Below, piece after piece: positions 1 to 6,710 of a stretch of 21,542 nucleotides of DNA (positions within the stretch are counted from its first letter, which is position 1; every line of letters starts with the position of its first letter). Made by a program: the position numbers and the translations under genes. The stretch is from JBDIVL01 sp039794405. GTDB taxonomy: Bacteria; Planctomycetota; Brocadiia; Brocadiales; Brocadiaceae. The notes under the pieces are model-generated. The model had not been told where the DNA came from. It ran no database searches and saw only the letters and a program-made list of their open reading frames with translations. The DNA lies in assembly GCA_039794405.1 (NCBI GenBank), contig JBDIVL010000061.1, positions 1-21,542 on the forward strand, in the 5' to 3' direction.

Positions 1-46
1 TTATAAAGTACTAGGGTCTCCCCCAGTATATCTCTTAGCTTCGACC
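1..46 (-). rRNA. Probable 5' end of 23S rRNA gene (partial, runs off left edge)
   Basis: Read on the minus strand from about position 46 leftwards, the sequence starts GGTCGAAGCTAAGAG and continues with a GGGGGAGACCCTAGTACT block. This lines up by eye with the universal start of bacterial 23S rRNA (GGTYAAGC..TAAG, then GGTGGATGCCYTGGCA). A boxA-like element and a good promoter lie upstream in the correct order, as expected for an rRNA transcript. Only about 46 nt are visible and the match is imperfect, so this is a probable call. No 16S 3' end is present in the upstream 450 nt, which are followed by a protein gene, so 23S would not be directly preceded by 16S. Confidence 0.5.
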
Positions 47-116
47 CCTTGAGCTTATTACCTCAAAGAGCTGACTTCTTATTCACCTCACTCGCACGCT
101 TCACTTCTTCATTTCT

Positions 117-128
117 TTTCAAAGAACG
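117..128 (-). promoter_or_regulatory. boxA-like rRNA antitermination element
   Basis: The minus strand reads CGTTCTTTGAAA, close to the boxA motif (TGYTCTTTGAAA-like) that binds NusB/S10 and precedes 16S and 23S genes. It lies about 70 nt upstream of the proposed 23S start and about 17 nt downstream of the -10 box. Confidence 0.45.
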
Positions 129-144
129 TTTCATCAACTTACTA

Positions 145-177
145 AGTATAGTATACAACGAATTTTTAAAATTTCAA
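145..177 (-). promoter_or_regulatory. Sigma70-type promoter driving the rRNA leader (minus strand)
   Basis: On the minus strand TTGAAA (177-172) and TATACT (155-150) are separated by 16 nt. A second overlapping TATACT occupies 150-145. The surroundings are very AT-rich, as in a strong UP-element-like region. Transcription would begin near 143 and run into the boxA-like element and the presumed 23S gene. Confidence 0.55.
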
Positions 178-270
178 GACATAAATGTATATTTTCGCAA
201 AAAGATTCATTTTACCACAATTTTACAGAAATCCAAGAAAATATTTTATATTTTATAGAATTTTTCACCT

Positions 271-298
271 AAAAATACCTCTGAGGTTTTAGAGAGGT
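271..298 (-). terminator. Possible terminator downstream of the aminotransferase
   Basis: On the minus strand ACCTCT (298-293) pairs with AGAGGT (282-277) around a 10-nt loop and is followed by ATTTTT. The stem is only 6 bp and it lies about 200 nt beyond the aminotransferase stop, so it is a weak candidate for ending the glcD-aminotransferase transcript before the rRNA promoter. Between 299 and 499 I see no coding sequence, only AT-rich intergenic DNA. Confidence 0.3.
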
Positions 299-499
299 GA
301 TCAATGAAATCCCTAATCATACATAAGGGGTAGTTAATCCGCAGAATTTGAGGCTCATTCAACAACGTAATTAAAACAATATATTTATCTGGAAAGTTCC
401 GAAGGTTGCATAATATTTAAAATTGAAAATGTGTTTAAGATCAGAAAGACTTTGCCTTTTATTAAAGACAAAACTTAAAAATATGTATTTCTCTACAAA

Positions 500-1687
500 T
501 TAGCTGTTTAAAAACTTCTCAAATCGGTCTATTCCTTTTTCAATATTTTCCAGAGAGGTCGCATAAGAGATTCTTATGTAATCATCAGCCCCAAATGGAG
601 CACCAGGAATAAAGGCAACGTGAGCCTTTTCCAGCAGTTGATCTATTAAATCAAAAGAGTTCGTTACCGATTGTCCACCAAATTTTCTTTGATATAAATC
701 AGATACCTTTGGGAAGGCATAAAAGGCACCCTGAGGGAGCAAGCATGACACCCCATTTATGTCATTAAGACGTTTAACGATATACTTCCTTCGCTTATTA
801 AATTCACATACCATCGTCTCTACAGAATCCTGATTTCCCTTAAGCGCCTCTAATCCAGCCATTTGAGTGATAGAGCTGGCTCCAGAAGTAGTATGATCCT
901 GGATGTTAATTGCTGACTTAATAATTCCCTCTGGCCCCGCAGCATAACCCAAACGCCATCCGGTCATGGAATATACTTTTGAAAAGCCATTTACCGTGAT
1001 AACTTTCTCATAGCACTCCCGGCTAAAAGCAGCCGGACTAAAATGCAAAACACCATCAAAAAGAATCTTTTCATAAATTTCATCAGAGATGACATAAAGC
1101 CCATTTTCTACGGCAAAACTTACAATTTCTCTCAACTCTTTTTCTGTATAAACCATACCAGTTGGATTGCTTGGGCTATTTATAAAGAGCAGCTTAGACC
1201 TTGGTGTAATGACTTGAGCAAGAGATTCTCTGGTAATCTTGAAATGATCTTTATCAGTAGTTTTGAGAAATACAGGAGCAGCGCCTGCCATTCTTACCAT
1301 TTCCGGGTAACTCACCCAATAGGGAGCCGGAATAACGACCTCATCTCCAATATCGCATAGAACAAGAACGATATTAAGAATGGCCTGTTTTGCCCCAGCC
1401 GATACGATAATCTGCGAGGGGTTATATTTTAGGCAATTGTCTCTGTAGAGTTTTTCACAGATAGCCTCTTTTAATGCTGGCGCACCTGACGTAGGAGTGT
1501 ATTTAGTGTAACCATCTTTAATGGCTTTAATGGCTGCATTCTTGACATTCTCCGGGGTATCGAAATCCGGTTCTCCTGCACCAAAATTGATCACATCAAT
1601 ACCCTTTGCTGCTAATTGTTTTGCCTTAGCCGTAATGGCAAGCGTTGCTGATGTCTTTACCTCCCTGGCGATTCTCGATAACATCAT
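500..1687 (-). CDS. aspC: Class I aspartate-type aminotransferase (PLP-dependent)
   Basis: Transfers the amino group between an amino acid, probably aspartate, and a 2-oxo acid in the cytoplasm using pyridoxal phosphate. The fold type I signature is complete: an N-terminal GAGEPDFDTP substrate loop, SNPTG, and the PLP-lysine motif NGFSKVYSMTGWRLGY (Lys about 237). Near the C-terminus YIRISYATS supplies the carboxylate-binding arginine. At about 395 residues it has the normal length of the Thermus/Bacillus-like I-gamma (Ib) aspartate aminotransferases. ATG at 1687 or the adjacent ATG at 1684 fits best, because AAGGAG (1703-1698) sits 10 nt upstream; an in-frame TTG at 1693 is only 4 nt from it and is less likely. 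It follows the GlcD-type gene by 28 nt and is probably cotranscribed with it. Substrate specificity (aspartate, prephenate or another amino acid) cannot be read from the sequence. Confidence 0.9.
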   Translation of the reverse strand: MMLSRIAREVKTSATLAITAKAKQLAAKGIDVINFGAGEPDFDTPENVKNAAIKAIKDGYTKYTPTSGAPALKEAICEKLYRDNCLKYNPSQIIVSAGAKQAILNIVLVLCDIGDEVVIPAPYWVSYPEMVRMAGAAPVFLKTTDKDHFKITRESLAQVITPRSKLLFINSPSNPTGMVYTEKELREIVSFAVENGLYVISDEIYEKILFDGVLHFSPAAFSRECYEKVITVNGFSKVYSMTGWRLGYAAGPEGIIKSAINIQDHTTSGASSITQMAGLEALKGNQDSVETMVCEFNKRRKYIVKRLNDINGVSCLLPQGAFYAFPKVSDLYQRKFGGQSVTNSFDLIDQLLEKAHVAFIPGAPFGADDYIRISYATSLENIEKGIDRFEKFLNS

Positions 1688-1715
1688 ATACAAATATCTC
1701 CTTCTCTAACCTTTT

Positions 1716-3116
1716 CTACAAAAATACCTTTCCTGGATTTAATATACCCTTAGGATCTAATACGCGTTTAATATCCTTCATGATTCGCTGCTCCAGAGGT
1801 GGAATTTCAAGAGCTAAATATGCTGATTTCACATTTCCTATACCATGTTCTCCAGAAATTGTTCCACCAAGTTCGATTGTATTGCAAAGTATTTCCTTGA
1901 CCATTTTTTCTGCTAATGTTTGTTCATCCTCTTTTTCATACATAATGTTGACATGGATATTACCATCTCCAATATGTCCAAAATTAGCAACTTTTAGAGC
2001 GGAGTATTGCATGGAGATATTATCTATCCGCTCCAGTATTTCCAATATCCGGCTGCGTGGCACACAGATATCTTCATTAATTTTGAAGCGGGCAATATTG
2101 TAGAGTGCAGGGGAAATAGCACGCCTTACTTCCCAAAGTGTATCACGTTCTTTGGTATTTTTTGCCGGAATTACCTTGCGTGCATAATTTTCATGAACAA
2201 TTTTTTCTATAAGAGATGTCTCGATTTTTACCCCTTCCTCTTTTCCATCAATATCAATAAGGAGAATGGCTCTTACATCCTCAGGGATTTGAATTTCTTG
2301 TTTATACCCTTTTATACAGTCAATACTTGATTTATCTATAAATTCAAGTGCCCGAGGCAAGATATTATTTGAGATAATCTGATTGGCAGATTTTACAGCA
2401 TCTTGAGAATTTTCAAAAAAGACCAAAAGTGTTTCGATCTTTTCCGGAAGCGGGAGTAATTTTACGGTAATCTTTGTAAAGATGCCTAAGGTGCCTTCCG
2501 AGCCGACAAAGAGACGGGTGATATCATAACCCGTAACACTCTTTATAGTCTTACGGCCAGTATGGATTACGTTCCCGTCTGCAAGGACAACTTCGAGGGA
2601 CAACACATAATCTCTTGTAACACCGTATTTTAAACCGGTAATTCCTCCGGAACACTCAGCCACATTGCCACCAATAGTTGAAAATGCAGCACTAGCGGGG
2701 TCAGGCGGATAGAAAAGTTTATATTTTGCTACCTCGTTTTGTAATGTTTGGGTAATAACCCCTGGTTCAACCGTAGCGGTGAGATCTTCGGGAATGATCT
2801 CCACGATATGGTTCATATGGGTGAAATCCAGTACAATCCCACCTTTTACCGGTACTGACCCGCCGGTAAGCCCTGTACCCGCACCTCTCGGATAAACAGG
2901 TATTTCATGCTCATTTGCATATTGCAGGATATCAGATACATGTTGAACAGAGTGTGGCTGTAAGACGACATCCGGTATATATTTTTGCCTGGAACCATCG
3001 TATGAGTAACATATCCGATCCTCGATTTTATAAAGGATATTTTCTTTCCCGATAAGCCGGCTCATCGCATCAGTGAATTCGGCTGTTTTTGATTTTGCAG
3101 GTGTTATCGCATTCAT
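1716..3116 (-). CDS. glcD: FAD-linked oxidase, GlcD / D-lactate dehydrogenase family
   Basis: A 466-residue flavoprotein of the VAO/PCMH superfamily that oxidises a 2-hydroxy acid such as glycolate or D-lactate to the 2-oxo acid. The N-terminal half contains the FAD pyrophosphate-binding segment YPRGAGTGLTGGSVPVKGG and a second FAD segment with ATVEPGV. The C-terminal FAD-oxidase domain shows HIGDGNIHVN, GTISGEHGIG and the family ending LDPKGILNPGKVF. Length is normal for GlcD. The start ATG at 3116 has no clear Shine-Dalgarno; the next in-frame ATG (after EFTDA) has none either. No GlcE or GlcF partner lies nearby, so it could be a stand-alone D-lactate or 2-hydroxyglutarate type enzyme. The aminotransferase gene follows after 28 nt, so a 2-oxo acid made here might be transaminated by its neighbour, but that link is inference. 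Confidence 0.88.
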   Translation of the reverse strand: MNAITPAKSKTAEFTDAMSRLIGKENILYKIEDRICYSYDGSRQKYIPDVVLQPHSVQHVSDILQYANEHEIPVYPRGAGTGLTGGSVPVKGGIVLDFTHMNHIVEIIPEDLTATVEPGVITQTLQNEVAKYKLFYPPDPASAAFSTIGGNVAECSGGITGLKYGVTRDYVLSLEVVLADGNVIHTGRKTIKSVTGYDITRLFVGSEGTLGIFTKITVKLLPLPEKIETLLVFFENSQDAVKSANQIISNNILPRALEFIDKSSIDCIKGYKQEIQIPEDVRAILLIDIDGKEEGVKIETSLIEKIVHENYARKVIPAKNTKERDTLWEVRRAISPALYNIARFKINEDICVPRSRILEILERIDNISMQYSALKVANFGHIGDGNIHVNIMYEKEDEQTLAEKMVKEILCNTIELGGTISGEHGIGNVKSAYLALEIPPLEQRIMKDIKRVLDPKGILNPGKVFL

Positions 3117-3171
3117 CTATAAAATGTATTTTAATCCACAAAATACTATAAAAATTCTCTATAAATATGAG

Positions 3172-3200
3172 ATTATAAGCGGAATCTCGTGCATTTTCAG
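3172..3200 (-). promoter_or_regulatory. Candidate promoter for the glcD-aminotransferase unit
   Basis: On the minus strand a perfect TATAAT (3177-3172) is preceded at 17 nt by CTGAAA (3200-3195), a 4/6 match to TTGACA. The predicted start of transcription is about 50 nt ahead of the GlcD ATG. Confidence 0.45.
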
Positions 3201-3270
3201 GCCATATTAGCAAAAAGTTTAGGGATGTTAACTTTATTAAATTTAGAAAAATAAGTCAAATCCTTTTCAG

Positions 3271-3298
3271 TTGCAAATAATAGAAAAATTGTTATAAC
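3271..3298 (+). promoter_or_regulatory. Candidate promoter for the chemosensory operon
   Basis: TTGCAA (3271-3276) and TATAAC (3293-3298) are 16 nt apart, each one or two bases from sigma70 consensus. If used, the transcript would have a leader of about 255 nt before the first cheW, containing a short open frame. Confidence 0.35.
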
Positions 3299-3375
3299 TT
3301 TGGATATTTTAAAGTCTTCAGATCAGCCCCCCTGTCGATAGTAAGAAAGTTAATCAGATAAAAATTCTGACTGCT

Positions 3376-3540
3376 ATGATTACTTTTAAGGCAGGAAAGT
3401 ACCAGAATGGGTTTAGGCTGTTCGAAGACAATACCAGTATTAAATACTTATGGAACAAGAGGATAAGTCCACAACATGAGGATTTAAAAGAGAATAACCT
3501 GAGAATTTTCGTGTTACAGTTGTTTCCCTGTCATAGGTAA
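3376..3540 (+). CDS. Doubtful 54-residue ORF upstream of cheW
   Basis: ATG 3376 to TAA 3540 encodes a 54-residue basic peptide with aromatic residues (contains KYQNGFRLFEDN and KYLWNKRISPQ). The frame stays open upstream to about 3313. There is no visible Shine-Dalgarno and no family I recognise. It could be a leader peptide, a gene remnant or chance; its mixed, protein-like composition is the only reason to list it. It ends 19 nt before the cheW ATG. Confidence 0.2.
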   Translation: MITFKAGKYQNGFRLFEDNTSIKYLWNKRISPQHEDLKENNLRIFVLQLFPCHR

Positions 3541-3559
3541 AAATAAGGAGAACGGTGTG

Positions 3560-4048
3560 ATGTCTGTGGATAGATATTGTACTGAAGGACATGCTCCACA
3601 ACAAGAAAAAGCAGTAGGAGAATTACAACAATTTATTGGCATACGGCTTGTAAAAGAACTCTACGGCATACCGCTTGAAAAAATAAGAGAAGTTACAAAA
3701 CCACTTCAAATAACCTGCATCCCGGGAGTATCCCCCCATATCATAGGACTGATGAACCTCCACGGAGAAATCTTGTGCGTGGTTGATACAAAAATACTGC
3801 TGAATATAGGGAAAACCAATTCATCAGAGTATAATCGGATTATTATCGTAAAAACCGGAGAAGGACCGGTAGGGATACTCTGCGATGAGGTTACAGAAAT
3901 ATATGAAATCCAAAGGAAAGGCATAGAGCCCCCTCTTTCCACAATAAGCACTGAAATTGGCAAGTATCTGAGTGGACAGGTACAAACCCATGATGGACTT
4001 ATGGGTATTCTGGATATTGAAGGATTATTATTCAAACAGGAGAAGTAA
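3560..4048 (+). CDS. cheW: CheW-type coupling protein (WspB/WspD-like)
   Basis: About 162 residues forming one CheW domain, a cytoplasmic adaptor that couples receptor arrays to the CheA kinase. The typical features are present: FIGIRLVKELYGIPLEKIREVTKP at the start, then IPGVSPHIIGLMNLHGEIL with the family's GLMNLRG-like turn, and VGILCDEVTEIYEI in the second half. ATG at 3560 has AAGGAG (3545-3550) 9 nt upstream; a GTG at 3557 is also possible but is closer (6 nt). A roughly 25-residue charged N-terminal extension precedes the domain. It is the first gene of the chemosensory set and the receptor gene starts 3 nt after its stop, so they are clearly cotranscribed and probably translationally linked. 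Confidence 0.9.
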   Translation: MSVDRYCTEGHAPQQEKAVGELQQFIGIRLVKELYGIPLEKIREVTKPLQITCIPGVSPHIIGLMNLHGEILCVVDTKILLNIGKTNSSEYNRIIIVKTGEGPVGILCDEVTEIYEIQRKGIEPPLSTISTEIGKYLSGQVQTHDGLMGILDIEGLLFKQEK

Positions 4049-4051
4049 ATC

Positions 4052-6193
4052 ATGTTGGATATATACTGGAGCCTTATCGTACCCCTTGCCATTGTACTTG
4101 CCGTTAACATATTGCTGTTCACCTTAATTAAAGGAAAAGTCATACAAAAACTGAATTTGACAAAGAATTTAATCGTCGTGCTGCTCACGGTAACCGTTGT
4201 CCCGCTTCTCTGTACTGGATACGCCTCTCACAGGAAGATATCCACAGCTATTCTTACTGACATACGCGAAAAATTACAGTCCATCGGTAGGACACGTACC
4301 ATATTCCTTAATGAAAAACTCGAAGAGGTAAAACTCGATGCTGAGATGATAGCAAAAAACTGGATTGTAATAGAAATTTTAAGAAAGGTATCCGTTGAAG
4401 GAACAGACAGGTCAAGCCCTGATTTCAAAACTATCTCTGCGAATACACAGAAGCATCTGAACCGAATCGCATCAACAAAGGGATACAATGATATTATGCT
4501 GGTTTCGGCTGAAGCAAAAATAACAGTAACAGGCACAGAACACTCAGCAGAAACAGGACTCGATGTATCAGGGGAAACATTTTTTAAACAGGGGAAAGAA
4601 AAAACCTGTTTTACCGATCTTTTTTATAACAAGTCCGTCAACAAAAACCTCATGTACGTGACAACTCCATGTCTTGACCTGCAAGGACAGTTTCTTGGTT
4701 GTGTCGTTATAGAAATGAATCTTATCAGGATCTATGACGTATTAGTTGACCGTAATGGTCTTGGTGAATCAGGAGAAACCTATATTGTGAATAGAGATAA
4801 GCTTATGGTTTCTGAATCCAGATTCATGAAAGACGCTGTACTCAAGGTCCGGGTAGATACTGTGGGGGTAAATGATGGCCTAATGGGTAAAAGCGGTGTT
4901 GCAACTTATCTGGATTACAGAAATATACCCGTGATTGGTGCATGGAATCCTATAAAATATACGGACTGGGTATTACTTACAGAGATAAATAAGGCAGAAG
5001 CCTTTGCCCCATTGCGGGCGAATATGCTAAACCATATTATCCTCTTATCAGTAACTATAGTTATGGTAACCGTTATTGCTATCTTTTCAGCACAAGCCAC
5101 GGTGAAACCTATACGAGAACTTATCGAAGTCTCCGAACAGGTTAGAGAAGGAAAATTAAACAAAGAAGTAAAGATACACAGTTACGATGAGATTGGTATC
5201 CTGATAAATGTATTTAACGAAATGATAAAAAACATGCGATCATTAGCAGAGCAGGCAACAATTATATCGAAAGGAAATCTCGCAATCAGTGTAGAGGGGA
5301 AAGGAGACCTTGCCCTTGCATTTAACAACATGCTGGAGGGATTACGTACTTTAATAAGGCAAACCCAGGAGTCTATCGCCCGGCTTTCTTCAGCTTCTAT
5401 GGAGATGTTATCGAGTTCAGAAGAACAGGCGAGCAGCAGCGCAGAACTTGCAGCCTCTATTGGTGAGATAACCGCAACCATCGAGGAACTCTCCAGCTCT
5501 GCCAAACAGGTCGCTGCCAATGTAGAGTCCGTAGCAAAGGCTGCCGAAGATTCTGATGCCACCGGACGACAAGGCATGGAATCCATCCTGGCATCCATCC
5601 GTATTATGGAGGATATCAGGGAAACCACAAAAGACAACGCAAAAAAGATCGTTTCCCTCAGCGAACGGTCACAAAAGATCGGGGATGTACTGGGAATTAT
5701 TAAGGACATCGCAGGCGAAACACACCTGCTGGCCCTTAATGCCTCCATCGAGGCATCGTCTGCCGGTGAATCCGGCAAACGCTTTGGAGTGGTTGCCGTT
5801 GAAGTAAGACGGCTTGCTGAACGGACAAAAACCTATGCTGAAGAGATCAAGGACATTATCTCCGAGATACAGATGTCAACAAGTGCCGCAGTACTGTCCA
5901 CTGAACAGAGCGTCAAGAACGTAGAAAAAGGCGTGGATGTGATACAGAGGGCAGGACATGCCATCGAATCAAACCTGTCCCTGATTGAGAAAACCACCGA
6001 TGCCTCCCGACAAATCGCCATGGCTACCCAGCAGCAGAAAAGTGCCACTGAACAAGTATCGGGAACCATGCGTGAGATATCCGAAGTGGTGAAGCAGACG
6101 GCTGCGGGTATGAAACAATCGACTGCCGTAATCGCAGAACTCAACAAACTGACAGACGACCTTAAAGGAATGATCCATCGCTTTAAGACATAA
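4052..6193 (+). CDS. Methyl-accepting chemotaxis receptor, Cache-type sensor (WspA-like)
   Basis: A 713-residue membrane receptor. Two hydrophobic segments lie at the N-terminus (about 5-26 and 39-57), followed by a ~270-residue extracytoplasmic region consistent with a double Cache sensor (sequence around YIVNRDKLMVSES). A third membrane helix is at about 329-350. A HAMP domain follows (350-403), then a second HAMP-like segment (AEQATIISKGNLAISVEGKG onward, about 404-455), and the long MCP signalling coiled coil. The hairpin tip is at 551-572 with core THLLALNASIEASSAGE, a variant of the canonical QTNLLALNAAIEAARAGE. There is no C-terminal NWETF-like CheR-docking peptide. AGGAG (4038-4042), inside the end of cheW, serves as the Shine-Dalgarno. 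It is the only receptor in the operon, so it is the likely input of the Wsp-like pathway. The ligand is unknown. Confidence 0.92.
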   Translation: MLDIYWSLIVPLAIVLAVNILLFTLIKGKVIQKLNLTKNLIVVLLTVTVVPLLCTGYASHRKISTAILTDIREKLQSIGRTRTIFLNEKLEEVKLDAEMIAKNWIVIEILRKVSVEGTDRSSPDFKTISANTQKHLNRIASTKGYNDIMLVSAEAKITVTGTEHSAETGLDVSGETFFKQGKEKTCFTDLFYNKSVNKNLMYVTTPCLDLQGQFLGCVVIEMNLIRIYDVLVDRNGLGESGETYIVNRDKLMVSESRFMKDAVLKVRVDTVGVNDGLMGKSGVATYLDYRNIPVIGAWNPIKYTDWVLLTEINKAEAFAPLRANMLNHIILLSVTIVMVTVIAIFSAQATVKPIRELIEVSEQVREGKLNKEVKIHSYDEIGILINVFNEMIKNMRSLAEQATIISKGNLAISVEGKGDLALAFNNMLEGLRTLIRQTQESIARLSSASMEMLSSSEEQASSSAELAASIGEITATIEELSSSAKQVAANVESVAKAAEDSDATGRQGMESILASIRIMEDIRETTKDNAKKIVSLSERSQKIGDVLGIIKDIAGETHLLALNASIEASSAGESGKRFGVVAVEVRRLAERTKTYAEEIKDIISEIQMSTSAAVLSTEQSVKNVEKGVDVIQRAGHAIESNLSLIEKTTDASRQIAMATQQQKSATEQVSGTMREISEVVKQTAAGMKQSTAVIAELNKLTDDLKGMIHRFKT

Positions 6194-6260
6194 AAAGAGT
6201 GTTCCTGAAGTTAAAGCAAGCATTAATTGAAAAGAAACATAAAATTTAAAACAAAACAGT

Positions 6261-6710
6261 ATGTTACATATTCTCATAGGTAAAATAAAAAGCCTGTATT
6301 TCGGCGTAGAGACAACATATATAAAGTCTATCACAAAAAACTTCTCTTATCGTGGTAATGAACCTGACTTTGATTCTTCTGAGAACATTGCTGAATATGA
6401 AGGACGAAAGATACTGGTAATTGATTTAGAAAAACATTTTTTTCACAGGACAGGAAAATGGGATAAAACCGAAATTATTATCCTGTCATTCAGTGGCTGT
6501 GAGTTTGCAATACTAATTGAGGAAATAAAAGACATTTTCCCGATACCGAAAAAAGATATATTACCAATCCCTCCTTATGCTGAAAGATATATGTCTGAAA
6601 AATTTTTCAGGGGCTTGTTTTCTGTAAATGGTCAGTTGGTATTGCTGATGGATATTTTGAAAATTACGCAGTCCAAATCCTACTATCTGAGTCCCGGAGG
6701 AGAGGCATGA
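6261..6710 (+). CDS. cheW: Second, divergent CheW-domain protein
   Basis: A 149-residue protein with a CheW-like fold: LYFGVETTYIKSITK at the start, EYEGRKILVIDLEKHF in the middle, then IILSFSGCEFAILIEEIKDIFPI and GLFSVNGQLVLLMDI. It lacks the well-conserved GLMNLRG turn of ordinary CheW and its sequence is clearly different from the 3560 gene. It probably couples the same receptor and CheA, as WspB and WspD do as a pair in Pseudomonas. It lies 67 nt after the receptor gene with no clear Shine-Dalgarno, and its TGA overlaps the cheA ATG (ATGA at 6707-6710), indicating translational coupling to the kinase. Confidence 0.75.
   Translation: MLHILIGKIKSLYFGVETTYIKSITKNFSYRGNEPDFDSSENIAEYEGRKILVIDLEKHFFHRTGKWDKTEIIILSFSGCEFAILIEEIKDIFPIPKKDILPIPPYAERYMSEKFFRGLFSVNGQLVLLMDILKITQSKSYYLSPGGEA

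Larger units (their letters stand above)
3117..3556. other. Divergent intergenic region (440 bp) between glcD and the chemosensory operon
   Basis: This region separates divergently transcribed units. It holds a leftward candidate promoter (3172-3200) and a rightward candidate (3271-3298). In its right half there is an unassigned 54-codon open frame from ATG 3376 to TAA 3538-3540. I saw no long repeat, tRNA or sigma54-type element. Confidence 0.6.

Noticed and set aside
49..258. 69-codon plus-strand frame over the left-edge intergenic region
   Set aside because: It runs antisense through the rRNA promoter, boxA-like element and leader, begins inside them and resembles no protein family.
1645..2330. 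Plus-strand frames of 152 and 107 codons opposite the GlcD-type gene
   Set aside because: They are antisense shadows of a well-conserved flavoprotein gene and show no recognisable domain or ribosome-binding site.
5182..5778. 198-codon minus-strand frame inside the receptor gene
   Set aside because: It lies opposite the MCP coiled coil, whose repetitive Ala/Glu/Ser codons readily give long Ser/Ala-rich antisense frames.
5969..6334. 121-codon minus-strand frame over the receptor 3' end
   Set aside because: It is antisense to the MCP and the start of the second cheW, has no start signals and resembles no family.
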